This document shows positions 37,588-47,292 of a DNA stretch of 64,000 bases, one piece after another. Source of the DNA: Coxiella endosymbiont of Dermacentor marginatus (GTDB lineage: Bacteria; Pseudomonadota; Gammaproteobacteria; Coxiellales; Coxiellaceae). A model generated the notes under the pieces. The model was given only the letters and a program-made list of their open reading frames with translations, was not told where the DNA came from and ran no database searches. Where the stretch lies: the NCBI RefSeq assembly GCF_907164955.1, contig NZ_OU015521.1, positions 1 through 64,000 on the forward strand. The letters run 5' to 3'. A program made the position numbers and the translations under genes. Position 1 is the first letter of the stretch. Every line of letters starts with the position of its first letter.

Positions 37588-39141
37588 ATGATTCATCAAG
37601 TCTTGGCGCGGAAATGGCGCCCTCGATGCTTTAAAGAAATAATTGGTCAAGTATTTGCCGTTCAGGCATTGAGTAATGCTCTTAATCAACAATACCTCCA
37701 TCATGCCTATTTATTCACTGGAACTCGTGGTGTTGGTAAAACAACTCTGGGACGTTTATTTGCAAAATGTCTTAATTGCGAAAAAGGTATTAGCGCCAAT
37801 CCATGCAATATCTGTGGAAATTGTAAAGAAATCGACTCTGGGTGCTTTCCCGATTTTCTTGAAGTAGATGCGGCCTCACATACAAAAGTAGAAAGCACTC
37901 GGGATTTGCTTGATGATATCCAATATGCGCCAACGAAAGGCTGTTTTAAAGTTTATCTAATTGACGAAGTGCATATGCTTTCTAGACATAGCTTTAATGC
38001 TCTGTTAAAAACCTTGGAAGAACCTCCTAGTCACGTGAAATTCATCCTTGCTACCACTGACCATCATAAATTACCGATAACCATATTGTCGCGCTGTCTG
38101 CAGTTTCACCTTATGCCTCTTTTACCGAAACAAATTGTTGATCATTGTCAGCACATTTTACAGAAAGAGAATATCGAATTTGAAAAGGCCGCACTTGATT
38201 TGTTAGCTCGAGCCGCTAATGGGAGTGTTCGCGATGCTTTAAGTCTTCTAGATCAGGGGATAGCTTATGGTAACGGTAAAGTTCTTGTTAATGATATGAA
38301 AATTATGTTAAGGATTATTGAGCCAACCTTGTTATTTGATATCCTAGAGGCTCTTGCTCAGAAGAAAGGAAATAATTTATTGAATTATACTAATAAACTA
38401 GCGCAACAGGGTGCCGATTTTTATAGTGCCTTAACCGAATTATTAGCATTACTTCACCAGATTGCTGTTATCCAAGTAGTTCCTAATGCTCAAATCGAAA
38501 ATGATAACGAACGATTGCGTCAGTTAGCGAATCTTCTTTATTGCGAAGATGTACAGCTTTTTTATCAAATTGGTCTATTAGGGCAACGAGATTTACCTTA
38601 TTCTCCAAGCCCGCAAATAGGATTTGAAATGACATTGTTGCGAATGCTTGCTTTCTACCCCGAATCGACGTCATCGAAAATTAAATCGGCGATTAAAAAC
38701 GAACCATCTTACAAAACCTTCACCACTAGTTCAATGTCTCCCCATTACTCTTTATTTAAAGAATTTCAGTGGTATCAACTGTTACCCCAATTAAATCTTA
38801 CAGGCGCTGCCCTTGCTTTAGCACAACAATGCAGTCTTAGTCAAAAAACTGAAACACATTTGCATTTAACTTTAAATCCTAAACAAAAACCATTTCTGCA
38901 AAAAAAACAGGTTCAGAAAATATCTGAAGCAGTAAGTAAATACTTTAATCGCACTATCGACGTGAAAATTACTGTCAATGGTAATTTCAGAGAAACTCCT
39001 TCTGCAATTACTGAAAAAATAGCTCAAAATCGACAATCTGAGGCAGAAAAAAAAATTTTGCGTGATCCACAGGTTCAGCAGATAATGCAAACTTTTGATG
39101 CAACTATAATACAGGAAAGCATTGTTTTACATAAAGAATGA
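37588..39141 (+). CDS. dnaX: DNA polymerase III subunit tau (and possibly gamma)
   Basis: Clamp-loader ATPase of 517 aa. AAA+ core: Walker A GTRGVGKT at 45-52, zinc module cysteines 64, 73, 76 and 79, Walker B LIDEVH at 124-129, sensor 1 ILATTDHH, and the arginine-finger motif LSRC. A lid domain and domain III (to about 370) follow; a shorter C-terminal part would bind the polymerase in tau. At 38901-38907 the message contains A-AAA-AAA in the slippery frame. A 6-bp hairpin begins 4 nt downstream. A -1 shift would end at the TGA 38925-38927, giving a gamma-like protein of about 446 aa (E. coli gamma is 431). Confidence 0.95.
   Translation: MIHQVLARKWRPRCFKEIIGQVFAVQALSNALNQQYLHHAYLFTGTRGVGKTTLGRLFAKCLNCEKGISANPCNICGNCKEIDSGCFPDFLEVDAASHTKVESTRDLLDDIQYAPTKGCFKVYLIDEVHMLSRHSFNALLKTLEEPPSHVKFILATTDHHKLPITILSRCLQFHLMPLLPKQIVDHCQHILQKENIEFEKAALDLLARAANGSVRDALSLLDQGIAYGNGKVLVNDMKIMLRIIEPTLLFDILEALAQKKGNNLLNYTNKLAQQGADFYSALTELLALLHQIAVIQVVPNAQIENDNERLRQLANLLYCEDVQLFYQIGLLGQRDLPYSPSPQIGFEMTLLRMLAFYPESTSSKIKSAIKNEPSYKTFTTSSMSPHYSLFKEFQWYQLLPQLNLTGAALALAQQCSLSQKTETHLHLTLNPKQKPFLQKKQVQKISEAVSKYFNRTIDVKITVNGNFRETPSAITEKIAQNRQSEAEKKILRDPQVQQIMQTFDATIIQESIVLHKE
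38901..38928 (+). promoter_or_regulatory. Candidate programmed -1 frameshift signal in dnaX
   Basis: Heptamer A-AAA-AAA (38901-38907) in the frame CAA AAA AAA. A spacer of 4 nt follows, then an inverted repeat TTCAGA/TCTGAA (38912-38917 and 38923-38928) with a 5-nt loop. The -1 frame runs six codons to TGA at 38925. I see no upstream Shine-Dalgarno-like enhancer as in E. coli. Confidence 0.5.
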
Positions 39142-39373
39142 TGACTACCCAAATTAAGTAGGAAAGATTTTAACAATGATAGTCTTACCAGAAATCGATA
39201 ATTGTTTATTTTAATCTGGCTAATACAAAACTAGTTAGAAAATTATATAATAAAACAATTCACATTATGACAGTAGCGACTTATAATTTCGAAGATGTTT
39301 AATGTAATGAACGTACATTACAAAAGATGGTATTGAAGAATTTAAATAGTGTGTTTGTGGGAGTTTGAAAAAT

Positions 39374-39556
39374 TTGAGAGAAGCTATTCAAAAAGTCATC
39401 CAAACAAAGAGAATTGAACTTCTTGAAAATAAGCGTATCCTTGACGATATTTTCAATATTTCCATAAAAAAAGCTGATAAGGAGAAGGTTGATCTTAGTA
39501 CATGCCTTTACAAAACAATAACTCTCTATCAAGACCAAGGAATAAATATTGTTTAG
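39374..39556 (+). CDS. Small protein between dnaX and recR (uncertain)
   Basis: An open frame of about 60 codons rich in charged residues (VIQTKRIELLENKRILDDIF, ISIKKADKEKVDL) fills the gap between dnaX and recR and overlaps the recR start by 8 nt. There is no ATG. A TTG at 39374 has GGGAG 10 nt upstream; another TTG at 39365 is too close to that site. I recognise no family. It may be a small real protein coupling recR translation, or the tail of a shortened gene. Confidence 0.4.
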   Translation: MREAIQKVIQTKRIELLENKRILDDIFNISIKKADKEKVDLSTCLYKTITLYQDQGINIV

Positions 39557-40157
39557 TCCACTGATAAAACAGCTTATAATTGAGCTCCAAAGCTTACCCG
39601 GTGTGGGACCAAAGTCTGCACAACGGATGTCTTTTCATCTTCTTGCAAAATCCAGACGAACCAAGGGATTAGCCTTGGCTAAATCTTTACAATCTGCTAT
39701 TAATCAAGTGAGAGAGTGTCAATTATGCCGAATTTATACTGAACAAAATTTGTGTGATATTTGTTGTAATCCAAAACGTAATCCGGCACTCTTATGTATT
39801 GCTGAAAGTCCAGCAGATTTAGCTGCTATAGAGCAAGCTCAGATCTATTCAGGCCGTTATTTTGTGCTTCAAGGATGCCTTTCTCCTTTAGATGGAATAG
39901 GCCCTCAAGAAATTGGGATTCCTATTCTTCTTAATCGATTACAAAATGAATTTATTACAGAACTTATTATTGCTACCAACGCAACCATGGAAGGAAAAGC
40001 CACAGCACATTATATTGCAAATCATGTCGATCAGACTAAAATAAAGTGTTCACGCATTGCCCACGGTGTACCAGTTGGTGGTGAATTGGAGTATCTTGAT
40101 GGCGGTACCCTAAGTCACGCTTTCCGTTCCAGAGTGCCTATTAAAAATCAAAATTAA
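39549..40157 (+). CDS. recR: Recombination protein RecR, TTG start
   Basis: RecFOR-pathway protein of 202 aa that helps load RecA at gaps. Helix-hairpin-helix near the start ([17 protein letters not shown]), a four-cysteine zinc module ([16 protein letters not shown]), then a Toprim domain with [49 protein letters not shown] and a C-terminal [16 protein letters not shown]. The frame begins with TTG preceded by AAGGA at 7 nt; the next ATG would remove the hairpin domain. The order dnaX-recR-ybaB differs from the enteric dnaX-ybaB-recR. Confidence 0.94.
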   Translation: MFSPLIKQLIIELQSLPGVGPKSAQRMSFHLLAKSRRTKGLALAKSLQSAINQVRECQLCRIYTEQNLCDICCNPKRNPALLCIAESPADLAAIEQAQIYSGRYFVLQGCLSPLDGIGPQEIGIPILLNRLQNEFITELIIATNATMEGKATAHYIANHVDQTKIKCSRIAHGVPVGGELEYLDGGTLSHAFRSRVPIKNQN

Positions 40158-40171
40158 TTGAAGAGACAACA

Positions 40172-40492
40172 ATGATGAATGACGAATTTAATTTCAATAA
40201 TTTAATGAAAAATGCAAAAAAAATTCAAGAAATGATGCAGAAAGCGCAAGAGGAATTATCAAAAATTGAAGTTACTGGTGAATCCGGCGCTGGCATGGTG
40301 AAAATCACTCTCACTGCTCAACATGAGGTCGTAAAACTTGTGCTCTCTGATGAACTTCTAAAAGAAGCAAAAGAAGTTGTTGAAGATCTTATAAAAGCTG
40401 CTTTTAACGATGCCAACCAGAAAGTCATTAAAATTACTAAAGAAAAAGTAATGTCCTCTAACAGCCGCCTTTTTGATAGCAATAATGAATAA
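40172..40492 (+). CDS. ybaB: YbaB/EbfC-family nucleoid-associated protein
   Basis: Small DNA-binding protein of 106 aa usually encoded next to recR and dnaX. Family features are [19 protein letters not shown] near the start and [20 protein letters not shown] in the middle, with a C-terminal helix. EbfC of Borrelia binds DNA as a dimer; the role in this lineage is unproven. Starts 14 nt after recR. A second ATG one codon in is an equally good start. Confidence 0.92.
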   Translation: MMNDEFNFNNLMKNAKKIQEMMQKAQEELSKIEVTGESGAGMVKITLTAQHEVVKLVLSDELLKEAKEVVEDLIKAAFNDANQKVIKITKEKVMSSNSRLFDSNNE

Positions 40493-40650
40493 AAAATGAG
40501 CAAAATGAGAAACAATTCTAAATTAAATTAACTCTAAATTAATAAAGAAGTTCTTAGAACCGTGTTTACTGATTATATTGTGGTGATATCCTCCACAAGT
40601 TTCTCCTACGCCGAAAACTTGGTACTTTCTGCTCATCTCTGGTAATTCTA

Positions 40651-41742
40651 TTATCTTAGACTATCAACTCTTTGAGTTTTTGGCCATGCATTTAATACTT
40701 CTTTTACTAGTGTGGCTAAAGGAATGGAAAAAAATACGCCCCAGAATCCCCAACAAATTCCACCAAAAAATAGAACCGACAAAATAATTACAATAGGATG
40801 CAGATCCATGGCTTCTGAAAATAGGAGAGGAACCAATAAATTTCCATCTAAGGCAATAATTGTAGCATAAACAATCATTAAATAAGCAAAATGCGCAGAA
40901 AAGCCCCATTGCATTAATCCTGCTATCATAATAGGAACTGTAATAATCACCGCACCAATATAAGGTACAATCACAGAAAACCCTAATAGTATTCCTAGTA
41001 AAAAGGCATATTGCAATCCTAATACCGAAAAAGCAATAACTGAAAAAAAACTAACAATAATTATTTCAATTACCCGCCCTCGAACATAAGCACCGATCTT
41101 TTGATTCATTTTATACCAAACAATTTGAATAAGTCCACGACGTTCTGGTAAAAAACGACTGAGCCAAACGCTCATTACCTCACCATCTTTCAAAAAGAAG
41201 AATACAAGTAAGGGTACTAACACGAAATAAAGAACAATCTCAATAATACTAGGAATTGAGGCTAATGAGAAAGATAAAATAAATTGCCCAATTCGAGCTG
41301 ATTGCTGATGTAAATAGACAGCGAAATCAGTGGTCGGATCAGCAGGAAATAATTTTGGGTAATGATGCGTGAGTTCAATTATCCACTCTTGGCCTTTAGT
41401 AATAGCTCGAGGAAATTCATGCACCATACTAGTCAGCTGTTTCCACATTAATGGCAATAAACCAAAAAGAGCGAGTATAAAAAGACCTAAGAAAAAGAGA
41501 TAAACCACACTGACAGCAAGCCAGTGTGGAAATCGCCATTGTTTCAACCATCGCACTGGTGAGGAAAAGAGATAAGCAAGCACTATACTTATTGTTATCG
41601 GTAACAAAAATTTTCCGAAAAATTCGATTAATAAAAACCCGAAAACCAAAGTGAAAAACAACGCCAATGCTTCAGGATCCGAAAAATGACGGACGAACCA
41701 GTTAGAAATACCACGCAAAATGGGATTTTTATCACTATGCAT
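40651..41742 (-). CDS. perM: AI-2E family transporter (PerM-like)
   Basis: Integral membrane protein of 363 aa with about eight hydrophobic segments. The family C-terminal half is clear: [58 protein letters not shown] and a glycine-rich last helix ([19 protein letters not shown]). Some members have been described as exporting small molecules or as sodium/proton antiporters; no substrate can be inferred here. I chose ATG at 41742; the preceding TTG is less likely. It overlaps the ribH end by 8 nt and so belongs to the riboflavin transcript. Confidence 0.9.
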   Translation of the reverse strand: MHSDKNPILRGISNWFVRHFSDPEALALFFTLVFGFLLIEFFGKFLLPITISIVLAYLFSSPVRWLKQWRFPHWLAVSVVYLFFLGLFILALFGLLPLMWKQLTSMVHEFPRAITKGQEWIIELTHHYPKLFPADPTTDFAVYLHQQSARIGQFILSFSLASIPSIIEIVLYFVLVPLLVFFFLKDGEVMSVWLSRFLPERRGLIQIVWYKMNQKIGAYVRGRVIEIIIVSFFSVIAFSVLGLQYAFLLGILLGFSVIVPYIGAVIITVPIMIAGLMQWGFSAHFAYLMIVYATIIALDGNLLVPLLFSEAMDLHPIVIILSVLFFGGICWGFWGVFFSIPLATLVKEVLNAWPKTQRVDSLR

Positions 41743-42190
41743 CAACTTTTATCTCTCTCATACTTTCAAGCATCGCTATCGCTGCATTTACTGCTTCAAC
41801 TCCTTTATTACTTCCTCTTTTACCGCACCCTGCTCGGGCGAAAGCTTGTGCTTTATTTTGCGTAGTCAGAATACCAAAAATAACAGGAATCTCATATTCT
41901 AAAGCTACTCGTTGACATCCCGAGCTTACTTGTTGACAGACGTAATCGTAATGGTTAGTTTCTCCTCGGATTACTGCTCCCAAGCATATAACGGCATTAT
42001 ACAATTTAATTTTTGCCAGTTGTTTTGCCATTAATGGAATTTCTACAGCTCCTGGTACCCAAATTTTTTTAATTTGATCTTCTTTAACTCCAAGCTCCAC
42101 TAAACGGCCTAAGGCTCCAGATAATAATTTTTCTGTTACTACTTGATTAAATTGGCTAATCACAATAGCTAATTTAAGTAGATGTATCAT
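41735..42190 (-). CDS. ribH: Lumazine synthase
   Basis: Makes 6,7-dimethyl-8-ribityllumazine from the RibB and RibD products. A 151-aa protein with [18 protein letters not shown] at the front, [16 protein letters not shown] (family VPGAFE), and [19 protein letters not shown] containing the catalytic histidine (His80). [18 protein letters not shown] is the usual C-terminal block. It starts 4 nt inside the end of ribBA. The usual next gene, nusB, is replaced here by perM. Confidence 0.95.
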   Translation of the reverse strand: MIHLLKLAIVISQFNQVVTEKLLSGALGRLVELGVKEDQIKKIWVPGAVEIPLMAKQLAKIKLYNAVICLGAVIRGETNHYDYVCQQVSSGCQRVALEYEIPVIFGILTTQNKAQAFARAGCGKRGSNKGVEAVNAAIAMLESMREIKVDA

Positions 42191-43410
42191 TTAATCGCTT
42201 CCTCTGTTAAATTTAACAAGTGACCTAGTTTCTTTCGTTTTGCTTTTAGATAGCTAATGTTATCGCATGTCGGCGTTGCTTCTAAAGATACGCGTTCAGA
42301 AACTTCGATTCCGTAACGGCTTAGATCTGCTACTTTGTTAGGATTATTAGTTAACAAACGAACTTTCTGTACTCCAAGAATTCGTAATATTTGCGCTGCT
42401 AACCCATAATCCCGCAAATCCGCTTCAAAACCAAGGTGATGATTCGCTTCTACTGTGTCTAAGCCTTTCTCTTGTAAAGCATAGGCTTTTATTTTATTTC
42501 CTAAACCAATACCACGACCTTCTTGACGTAAATAAAGCAAAATTCCTCCTTGAGTAGAGATTTCATCTACAGCGACTTTCAATTGCCAACCACAATCACA
42601 ACGGGAAGAGCCAAATACATCGCCGGTTAAGCATTCTGAGTGAATTCGTACTAAACAAGGTTTATCTATTGTCTTTTTCTGATTAATTAAGGCTACGTGT
42701 TCTAACTTATCGATCCGACCGCGAAAGATTTTAATTGTATACTTACCCCTATTTTTAAGAGGTAATGTTGAAGCAGAAATTTCATCAATCAAAATTCCAT
42801 AATTAATACGATATGTGATCAAATCATGAATACTAACAAGTGGAATCTGATGGCGTTCGGCAAATATTTGTAAATCAGGCAACCGTGCCATACTACCATC
42901 TTCATTTAAAATTTCACATAAAACGGCAGCTGGTTTCAAATCTGCTAAACAGCATAAATCGATACTTCCCTCGGTATGCCCTGGTCGAGCTAAGACTCCC
43001 GCGTTTTTCGCTTTTAATGGAAAAATATGACCGGGCATGACAATATCATCAGGACCACTTTTCTCATCGATAGCGATACGGATTGTTCGAGCTCGATCTC
43101 GAGCTGAAATTCCTGTTGTAACGTCATAAGCCGCTTCAATAGACACTCCAAAAGGAGTTTGATAACGAGATCGATTTCGGCTAGTCATCATAGGAATATT
43201 CAATCGCTCAAAATCGCTAGCCATCATTGGTAAACAAATTAAACCTCTTCCATACTGAGCCATAAAATTAACCTGGTCAGCTGTAACATGTTCAGCAGCA
43301 ACAATCAAATCGCCCTCATTTTCGCGCGATTCATCATCAACTAGAATAACCATTCTTCCTTCACGTAAGGTCCTTAAAGCTATTTCGATACTATCAAACG
43401 CTTTTTTCAT
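42187..43410 (-). CDS. ribBA: Bifunctional DHBP synthase / GTP cyclohydrolase II
   Basis: Supplies both precursors of riboflavin. The N-terminal domain (1-200) is 3,4-dihydroxy-2-butanone-4-phosphate synthase, with [28 protein letters not shown] and [12 protein letters not shown]. The C-terminal domain (about 205-407) is GTP cyclohydrolase II with a complete zinc site, Cys260, Cys271 and Cys273 ([20 protein letters not shown]), and [14 protein letters not shown]. In many gammaproteobacteria the second domain has degenerated; here its metal residues are intact, so no separate RibA is needed. It overlaps ribE upstream and ribH downstream. Confidence 0.96.
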   Translation of the reverse strand: MKKAFDSIEIALRTLREGRMVILVDDESRENEGDLIVAAEHVTADQVNFMAQYGRGLICLPMMASDFERLNIPMMTSRNRSRYQTPFGVSIEAAYDVTTGISARDRARTIRIAIDEKSGPDDIVMPGHIFPLKAKNAGVLARPGHTEGSIDLCCLADLKPAAVLCEILNEDGSMARLPDLQIFAERHQIPLVSIHDLITYRINYGILIDEISASTLPLKNRGKYTIKIFRGRIDKLEHVALINQKKTIDKPCLVRIHSECLTGDVFGSSRCDCGWQLKVAVDEISTQGGILLYLRQEGRGIGLGNKIKAYALQEKGLDTVEANHHLGFEADLRDYGLAAQILRILGVQKVRLLTNNPNKVADLSRYGIEVSERVSLEATPTCDNISYLKAKRKKLGHLLNLTEEAIK

Positions 43411-44002
43411 TAGATATTATCTCCCGCGTTGTTTGAGCAACAATTTTTGCTATTAAATCAAATTCAACATTCACCCAACTACCTATTATTAAATCCTTTA
43501 AATTTGTTTTCTCCAAAGTGTGAGGAATCAACATTACCGAAAAAGTATCTCTCATCACATCGTTAATGGTTAAGCTCACTCCATTTATTGCTACACTACC
43601 TTTTTTTATTAAAAAAGGTTGAGTCTCTTTTAAGACGCCTTCAAAAGTCATCTGAGTGAATTTAGCCTGTTTTTCTTTAGAGTTTAGTATAACGGTTTGA
43701 TCAACGTGTCCTGTAACAAAATGCCCACCCATTCGGTCCATTAACCGTAAAGCACGTTCCAAATTCACCCAACTACTCACCTTATAGAAGCGCGCAGAAG
43801 TACATTCTAAAGTTTCAGAAGATAATTCACAGAGGAAACTTTTTGATTTCGCTTCTACAACCGTCACACAAATACCATCTATTGCAATGCTTTCTCCGAT
43901 CTGTAAATCGAGAAATTGCGTCTCGATATGCATCACTGCCCGTTTCGAAAACATCTCAATGGACTGTATCTTCCCGCAATGATCAGAAAGGCCCGTAAAC
44001 AT
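43394..44002 (-). CDS. ribE: Riboflavin synthase alpha chain
   Basis: Dismutates two lumazine molecules to riboflavin; 202 aa made of two similar lumazine-binding halves. Half 1 begins MFTGLSDHCGKI and has IGESIAIDGICVTVV; half 2 has GHFVTGHVDQTV and KGSVAINGVSLTIND. I chose ATG at 44002 because the family begins with MFTG; an in-frame GTG four codons upstream is possible. It overlaps ribBA by 17 nt. Known in some species as ribC. Confidence 0.94.
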   Translation of the reverse strand: MFTGLSDHCGKIQSIEMFSKRAVMHIETQFLDLQIGESIAIDGICVTVVEAKSKSFLCELSSETLECTSARFYKVSSWVNLERALRLMDRMGGHFVTGHVDQTVILNSKEKQAKFTQMTFEGVLKETQPFLIKKGSVAINGVSLTINDVMRDTFSVMLIPHTLEKTNLKDLIIGSWVNVEFDLIAKIVAQTTREIISNEKSV

Positions 44003-44404
44003 CTCTTCAATCACATCACCAAATTAAAATATAGAATAGTACTGATATTCAAGACAAGACGTATTAAAATAATAAACAGAGGACCCGCACAACGCTGGCT
44101 GGCACTTTATCGCCTCTTCCATTTTAACTCTAAATATAGATCGGGTTTTAGAATTTAATTTAATTATTTAATCATTTAACAATAGTACCGACTCTTATAT
44201 TCTCTCAAACTAATATAGAACTGTGGAACTCACAGGCTCATTCCACTTTAGAGAGAAAACCGGGAGACTCTGTACCCCTTTTTCCCCTCTCCACTTTATA
44301 AAGACCTTTTTCCGCGTAATACAGTAACAAATCTGATTAGGAAGTCAACTATATTGATAGTATAGACTAAAATAGCATCTAGTACGCTAATGAAAATTTC
44401 AGAT
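44003..44404. other. Spacer between ribD and ribE with structured-looking island
   Basis: In most relatives ribD and ribE are nearly contiguous. Here 400 bases separate them. The part 44222-44300 is richer in G and C than the usual spacers and contains several short inverted repeats (for example GTGGAA/TTCCAC at about 44223-44246, and GGGAGACT near 44259). I looked for FMN-riboswitch motifs and did not find them. A degraded gene or an unknown RNA is possible. Confidence 0.35.
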
Positions 44405-45472
44405 TTAACAAAATCTAATATCACATATCACATCATCTCCAATCTGACGCCATTGGATGTGATGTCCTTGAAAATTAAATGGAATTTGAAAAGCAGAGAT
44501 CGCTTGATTGCCTAAAATCTTGGGAGTAATATAAATTAAGGCGCGCTGGATTAATTTTTTGTGTAAAAAGGACTGGAAACATTTTCCACCTGTTTCTACC
44601 CAGAGAGTGTGCATTCCGTGCATTCCAATCGTACTTAACACTTGATCAAGATCTAAACCTTCTCTGTTCTTTGTTATTTCAATGCAATGGATATTTTTCT
44701 TGGCGAGGGCTTTTTTACGTCGCTTCTCAGCAGATTTTTTATGAAAAATAAATAATTTTTCAGAAGATTGATGCACACGTGCATTTAACGGTAGTCGCAG
44801 GTTAGAATCGAGAATATAAATCGGCTTTTTTATTGTTTCATTGACAAGACGCACATTTAACTGAGGATTATCATATAATATTGTATTGATTGTGGTGAGA
44901 AGTGCATCGCTTTTTTTTCGAAATTCATGAGTATAAAAATTTAATTCTTTTCCTGTCAGAGAGATAGGCTTACCTTTGATCCCCGCAGTTTTGCTATCCA
45001 AACTAAGTGCCAACTTAGCAGTTATCCAAGGTCGCTTGTTAGTTATCCAATAGGAATAATTTTCATAAAAGGATTTGATTTCAGGTAGCTCTATTAAAAA
45101 ACAATTGATTCCTGCCTCTTTTAGTGCTTGAGCTCCTTTATTAAAAACGTTTGGATTGGGATCAGAGAAACCATAGTAAACTTCTTTTATTCCAGTTTTT
45201 ATAATTAACTCTGTGCAAGGTGGTGTTTTCCCGTAATGACAGCAAGGTTCCAAAGTTACATACAAATTTGCTCCTTTTGCATCTTTGCCAGCAGAATTAA
45301 TAGCTTCTACTTCTGCATGAGGAAGCCCGCTCCTTTTATGGAAGCCTGTAGAAATGATTTTATTATCTTTAACTAAAACGGCTCCTACTGCTGGGTTGGG
45401 CGCACAAAATCCTTGTCGAATTGCAGCGAGCTTTAATGCTTGTTTCAGAAATGCAGGATTATCCATTAACAT
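44405..45472 (-). CDS. ribD: Riboflavin deaminase/reductase RibD
   Basis: Bifunctional enzyme of 355 aa. The N-terminal zinc deaminase (1-145) shows His52-Ala-Glu54 (LPHAEVEAI) and Cys77/Cys86 in LEPCCHYGKTPPC. The C-terminal reductase (about 150-355) shows RPWITAKLALSLDSKTAG, SDALLTTINTILYDNPQL and LWVETGGKCFQSFL. All zinc ligands and the catalytic glutamate are present. The ATG at 45472 lacks a clear ribosome site; Met3 is an alternative. Completes the riboflavin set, apart from the phosphatase step that is usually supplied by general HAD enzymes. Confidence 0.94.
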   Translation of the reverse strand: MLMDNPAFLKQALKLAAIRQGFCAPNPAVGAVLVKDNKIISTGFHKRSGLPHAEVEAINSAGKDAKGANLYVTLEPCCHYGKTPPCTELIIKTGIKEVYYGFSDPNPNVFNKGAQALKEAGINCFLIELPEIKSFYENYSYWITNKRPWITAKLALSLDSKTAGIKGKPISLTGKELNFYTHEFRKKSDALLTTINTILYDNPQLNVRLVNETIKKPIYILDSNLRLPLNARVHQSSEKLFIFHKKSAEKRRKKALAKKNIHCIEITKNREGLDLDQVLSTIGMHGMHTLWVETGGKCFQSFLHKKLIQRALIYITPKILGNQAISAFQIPFNFQGHHIQWRQIGDDVICDIRFC

Positions 45473-46182
45473 GTAAAGAAGTAGATAATAAAAACTCGTT
45501 TGACGATTTTATCCTTTCTGGATTCAATTTCTCACGTAAGCTTAGACAAATCAATATGTATTGATAAATCAATCAATACGGAATAATGTCTATCGTCTTT
45601 TTGCATTATTGCAGAAAGTAGACGAAAAAATAGGGATCTAAAGACTGTAGACAAATAGTTTTCTAAACCATAAAGCCATTTTTAGTTCAACATTAACGCC
45701 TAAATTTAATTCCCTTACTCAATTGAGTATATAGTTATTGTATACTTAAATTTATTTTATATATTCAATAAACCCTAATATGAACTTACAAGAAAAGTCT
45801 ATATTGAAACTTCACCCCCTATATCAAACCCAAAAATATCTGTTTTCGTTAATTTTTTAATAAACCAAAGTAATTTACAGTTCATTTTATCAGACAAAAA
45901 AATATCAAATAATTGCTTTTCTATTGTTTGTTAAGAACACATTAAATTTTATCCATTTTATTCCTTAATCACTTAGTGTAGTGACTTCAAAGAAAAAGAT
46001 AATATATTTTTTAAAGTATATCTAAAAGTATATCTAAGGGGCTTTTCCCAACGAGTAATTATTTTCGGAAAATAAATTATAAAAAATCCCTCTTACATAT
46101 TATTAAAATCCTTGTTATTATTAATAAGTATACATTAATTAATGAGTACACTTTTTTCTAGGTACTTTAAAGAATTTTATCT
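45473..46182. other. Gene-free promoter region between ribD and the leucine dehydrogenase operon
   Basis: About 700 AT-rich bases between divergent genes. It must hold promoters in both directions. An imperfect dyad lies around 46126-46155 close to the leucine dehydrogenase start and could be a regulatory site. No gene remnant is recognisable. Confidence 0.4.
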
Positions 46183-47292
46183 ATGCTACAAGCACGTAAA
46201 CGAAGTCATCCTACGCACGAAGGCTTAATGCGTTATGCCAAAATGCTTGGCTTTGGTGATATTCATACTAAGATTGATTCCACGAGTGGACTGCAGGCCA
46301 TCATTGCTATTCATAGCACTAAACGAGGACCTGCTATTGGGGGTTGTCGATTTTACCATTATGCTTTAATGAATTTAGCATTAAAAGATGCCTTACGCTT
46401 GTCCTACATGATGACCTTAAAAGCTGCTTTTAGCGATCTTCCTCATGGTGGAGCTAAAGCTGTTATTATGAAACCTTCCGTTGCTTATGATCGTGAAGCG
46501 CTTTTTCGTTCTTTTGGTGATTTTGTTCATGATATGAACGGGCGATATATCACAGCAATGGATATTGGAACAACAACAAAGGATATGGATGTCATTTCTG
46601 AACGTACACCGCAAGTTATCGGTGCTGCAGGAACTGACGCAGTTCAAGACGATCCATCTCCTTTTACTTCGAAAGGCGTTTTTCTCGGATTAAAGGCCGC
46701 TATTAAATTTAAATGGAATCGTGATGATTTGGAAGGCTTACACATTGCTATACAAGGTGCCGGAAAGACAGCTTATTATCTAGCTCAACTTTTGCACCAA
46801 CAGGGAGCTACTATCACCATCTGCGATCTTAAACCAGAAGCAACCCAACGATTTATAGATGAATTTAAAGCAAATGTGGTCCCTCCCGAGAAAATTTATG
46901 ATATAAAATGCGATATTTTCTCACCTGCTGCCATCGGCAGCGTTATTAATTTAAATACACTTAATCGAATCAAGGCGTTCATTATTGCAGGTCCTGCTAA
47001 CAACCAACTTGCTCATCAAAAATACGGTGTCATTGCTCATCAACGCGGATTTCTCTATGTTCCTGATTACGTTATTAATGCGGGGGGCTTAATTCAAGCA
47101 GCTTCAGTCCATGATTATCATAACGTTAATATCGCTAATAAATTAATCGAAAAGTTATATGACCGTCTTTTAGAATTATTTACACGTTCTTTAAAAGAAA
47201 ATAAACCAACTACGGAAGTAGCTGCTCTCATGGCTAAAGAAAAACTCACCGCTTTGAACTCTCATGGATTGGAGACGACAGTACGATGTTGA
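46183..47292 (+). CDS. ldh: Leucine dehydrogenase (Glu/Leu/Phe/Val family)
   Basis: NAD-dependent oxidative deamination of branched-chain amino acids to 2-oxo acids; 369 aa. The N-terminal substrate domain has RGPAIGGCRFYHY, LSYMMTLKAAFSDLPHGGAK with the catalytic-type lysine, and ITAMDIGTTTKDMD. The C-terminal Rossmann fold has IQGAGKTAYYLAQLLHQQGA, where the usual GxGxVG is GAGKTA. VPDYVINAGGLIQAASV matches leucine/valine dehydrogenases. It overlaps the E1alpha gene by 7 nt, so its oxo-acid product is likely passed to that complex. Phenylalanine or valine preference cannot be excluded. Confidence 0.9.
   Translation: MLQARKRSHPTHEGLMRYAKMLGFGDIHTKIDSTSGLQAIIAIHSTKRGPAIGGCRFYHYALMNLALKDALRLSYMMTLKAAFSDLPHGGAKAVIMKPSVAYDREALFRSFGDFVHDMNGRYITAMDIGTTTKDMDVISERTPQVIGAAGTDAVQDDPSPFTSKGVFLGLKAAIKFKWNRDDLEGLHIAIQGAGKTAYYLAQLLHQQGATITICDLKPEATQRFIDEFKANVVPPEKIYDIKCDIFSPAAIGSVINLNTLNRIKAFIIAGPANNQLAHQKYGVIAHQRGFLYVPDYVINAGGLIQAASVHDYHNVNIANKLIEKLYDRLLELFTRSLKENKPTTEVAALMAKEKLTALNSHGLETTVRC

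Noticed and set aside
44003-44404. Possible FMN riboswitch upstream of ribE
   Set aside because: The conserved RFN-element boxes could not be found on the minus strand; only unrelated short inverted repeats are present.
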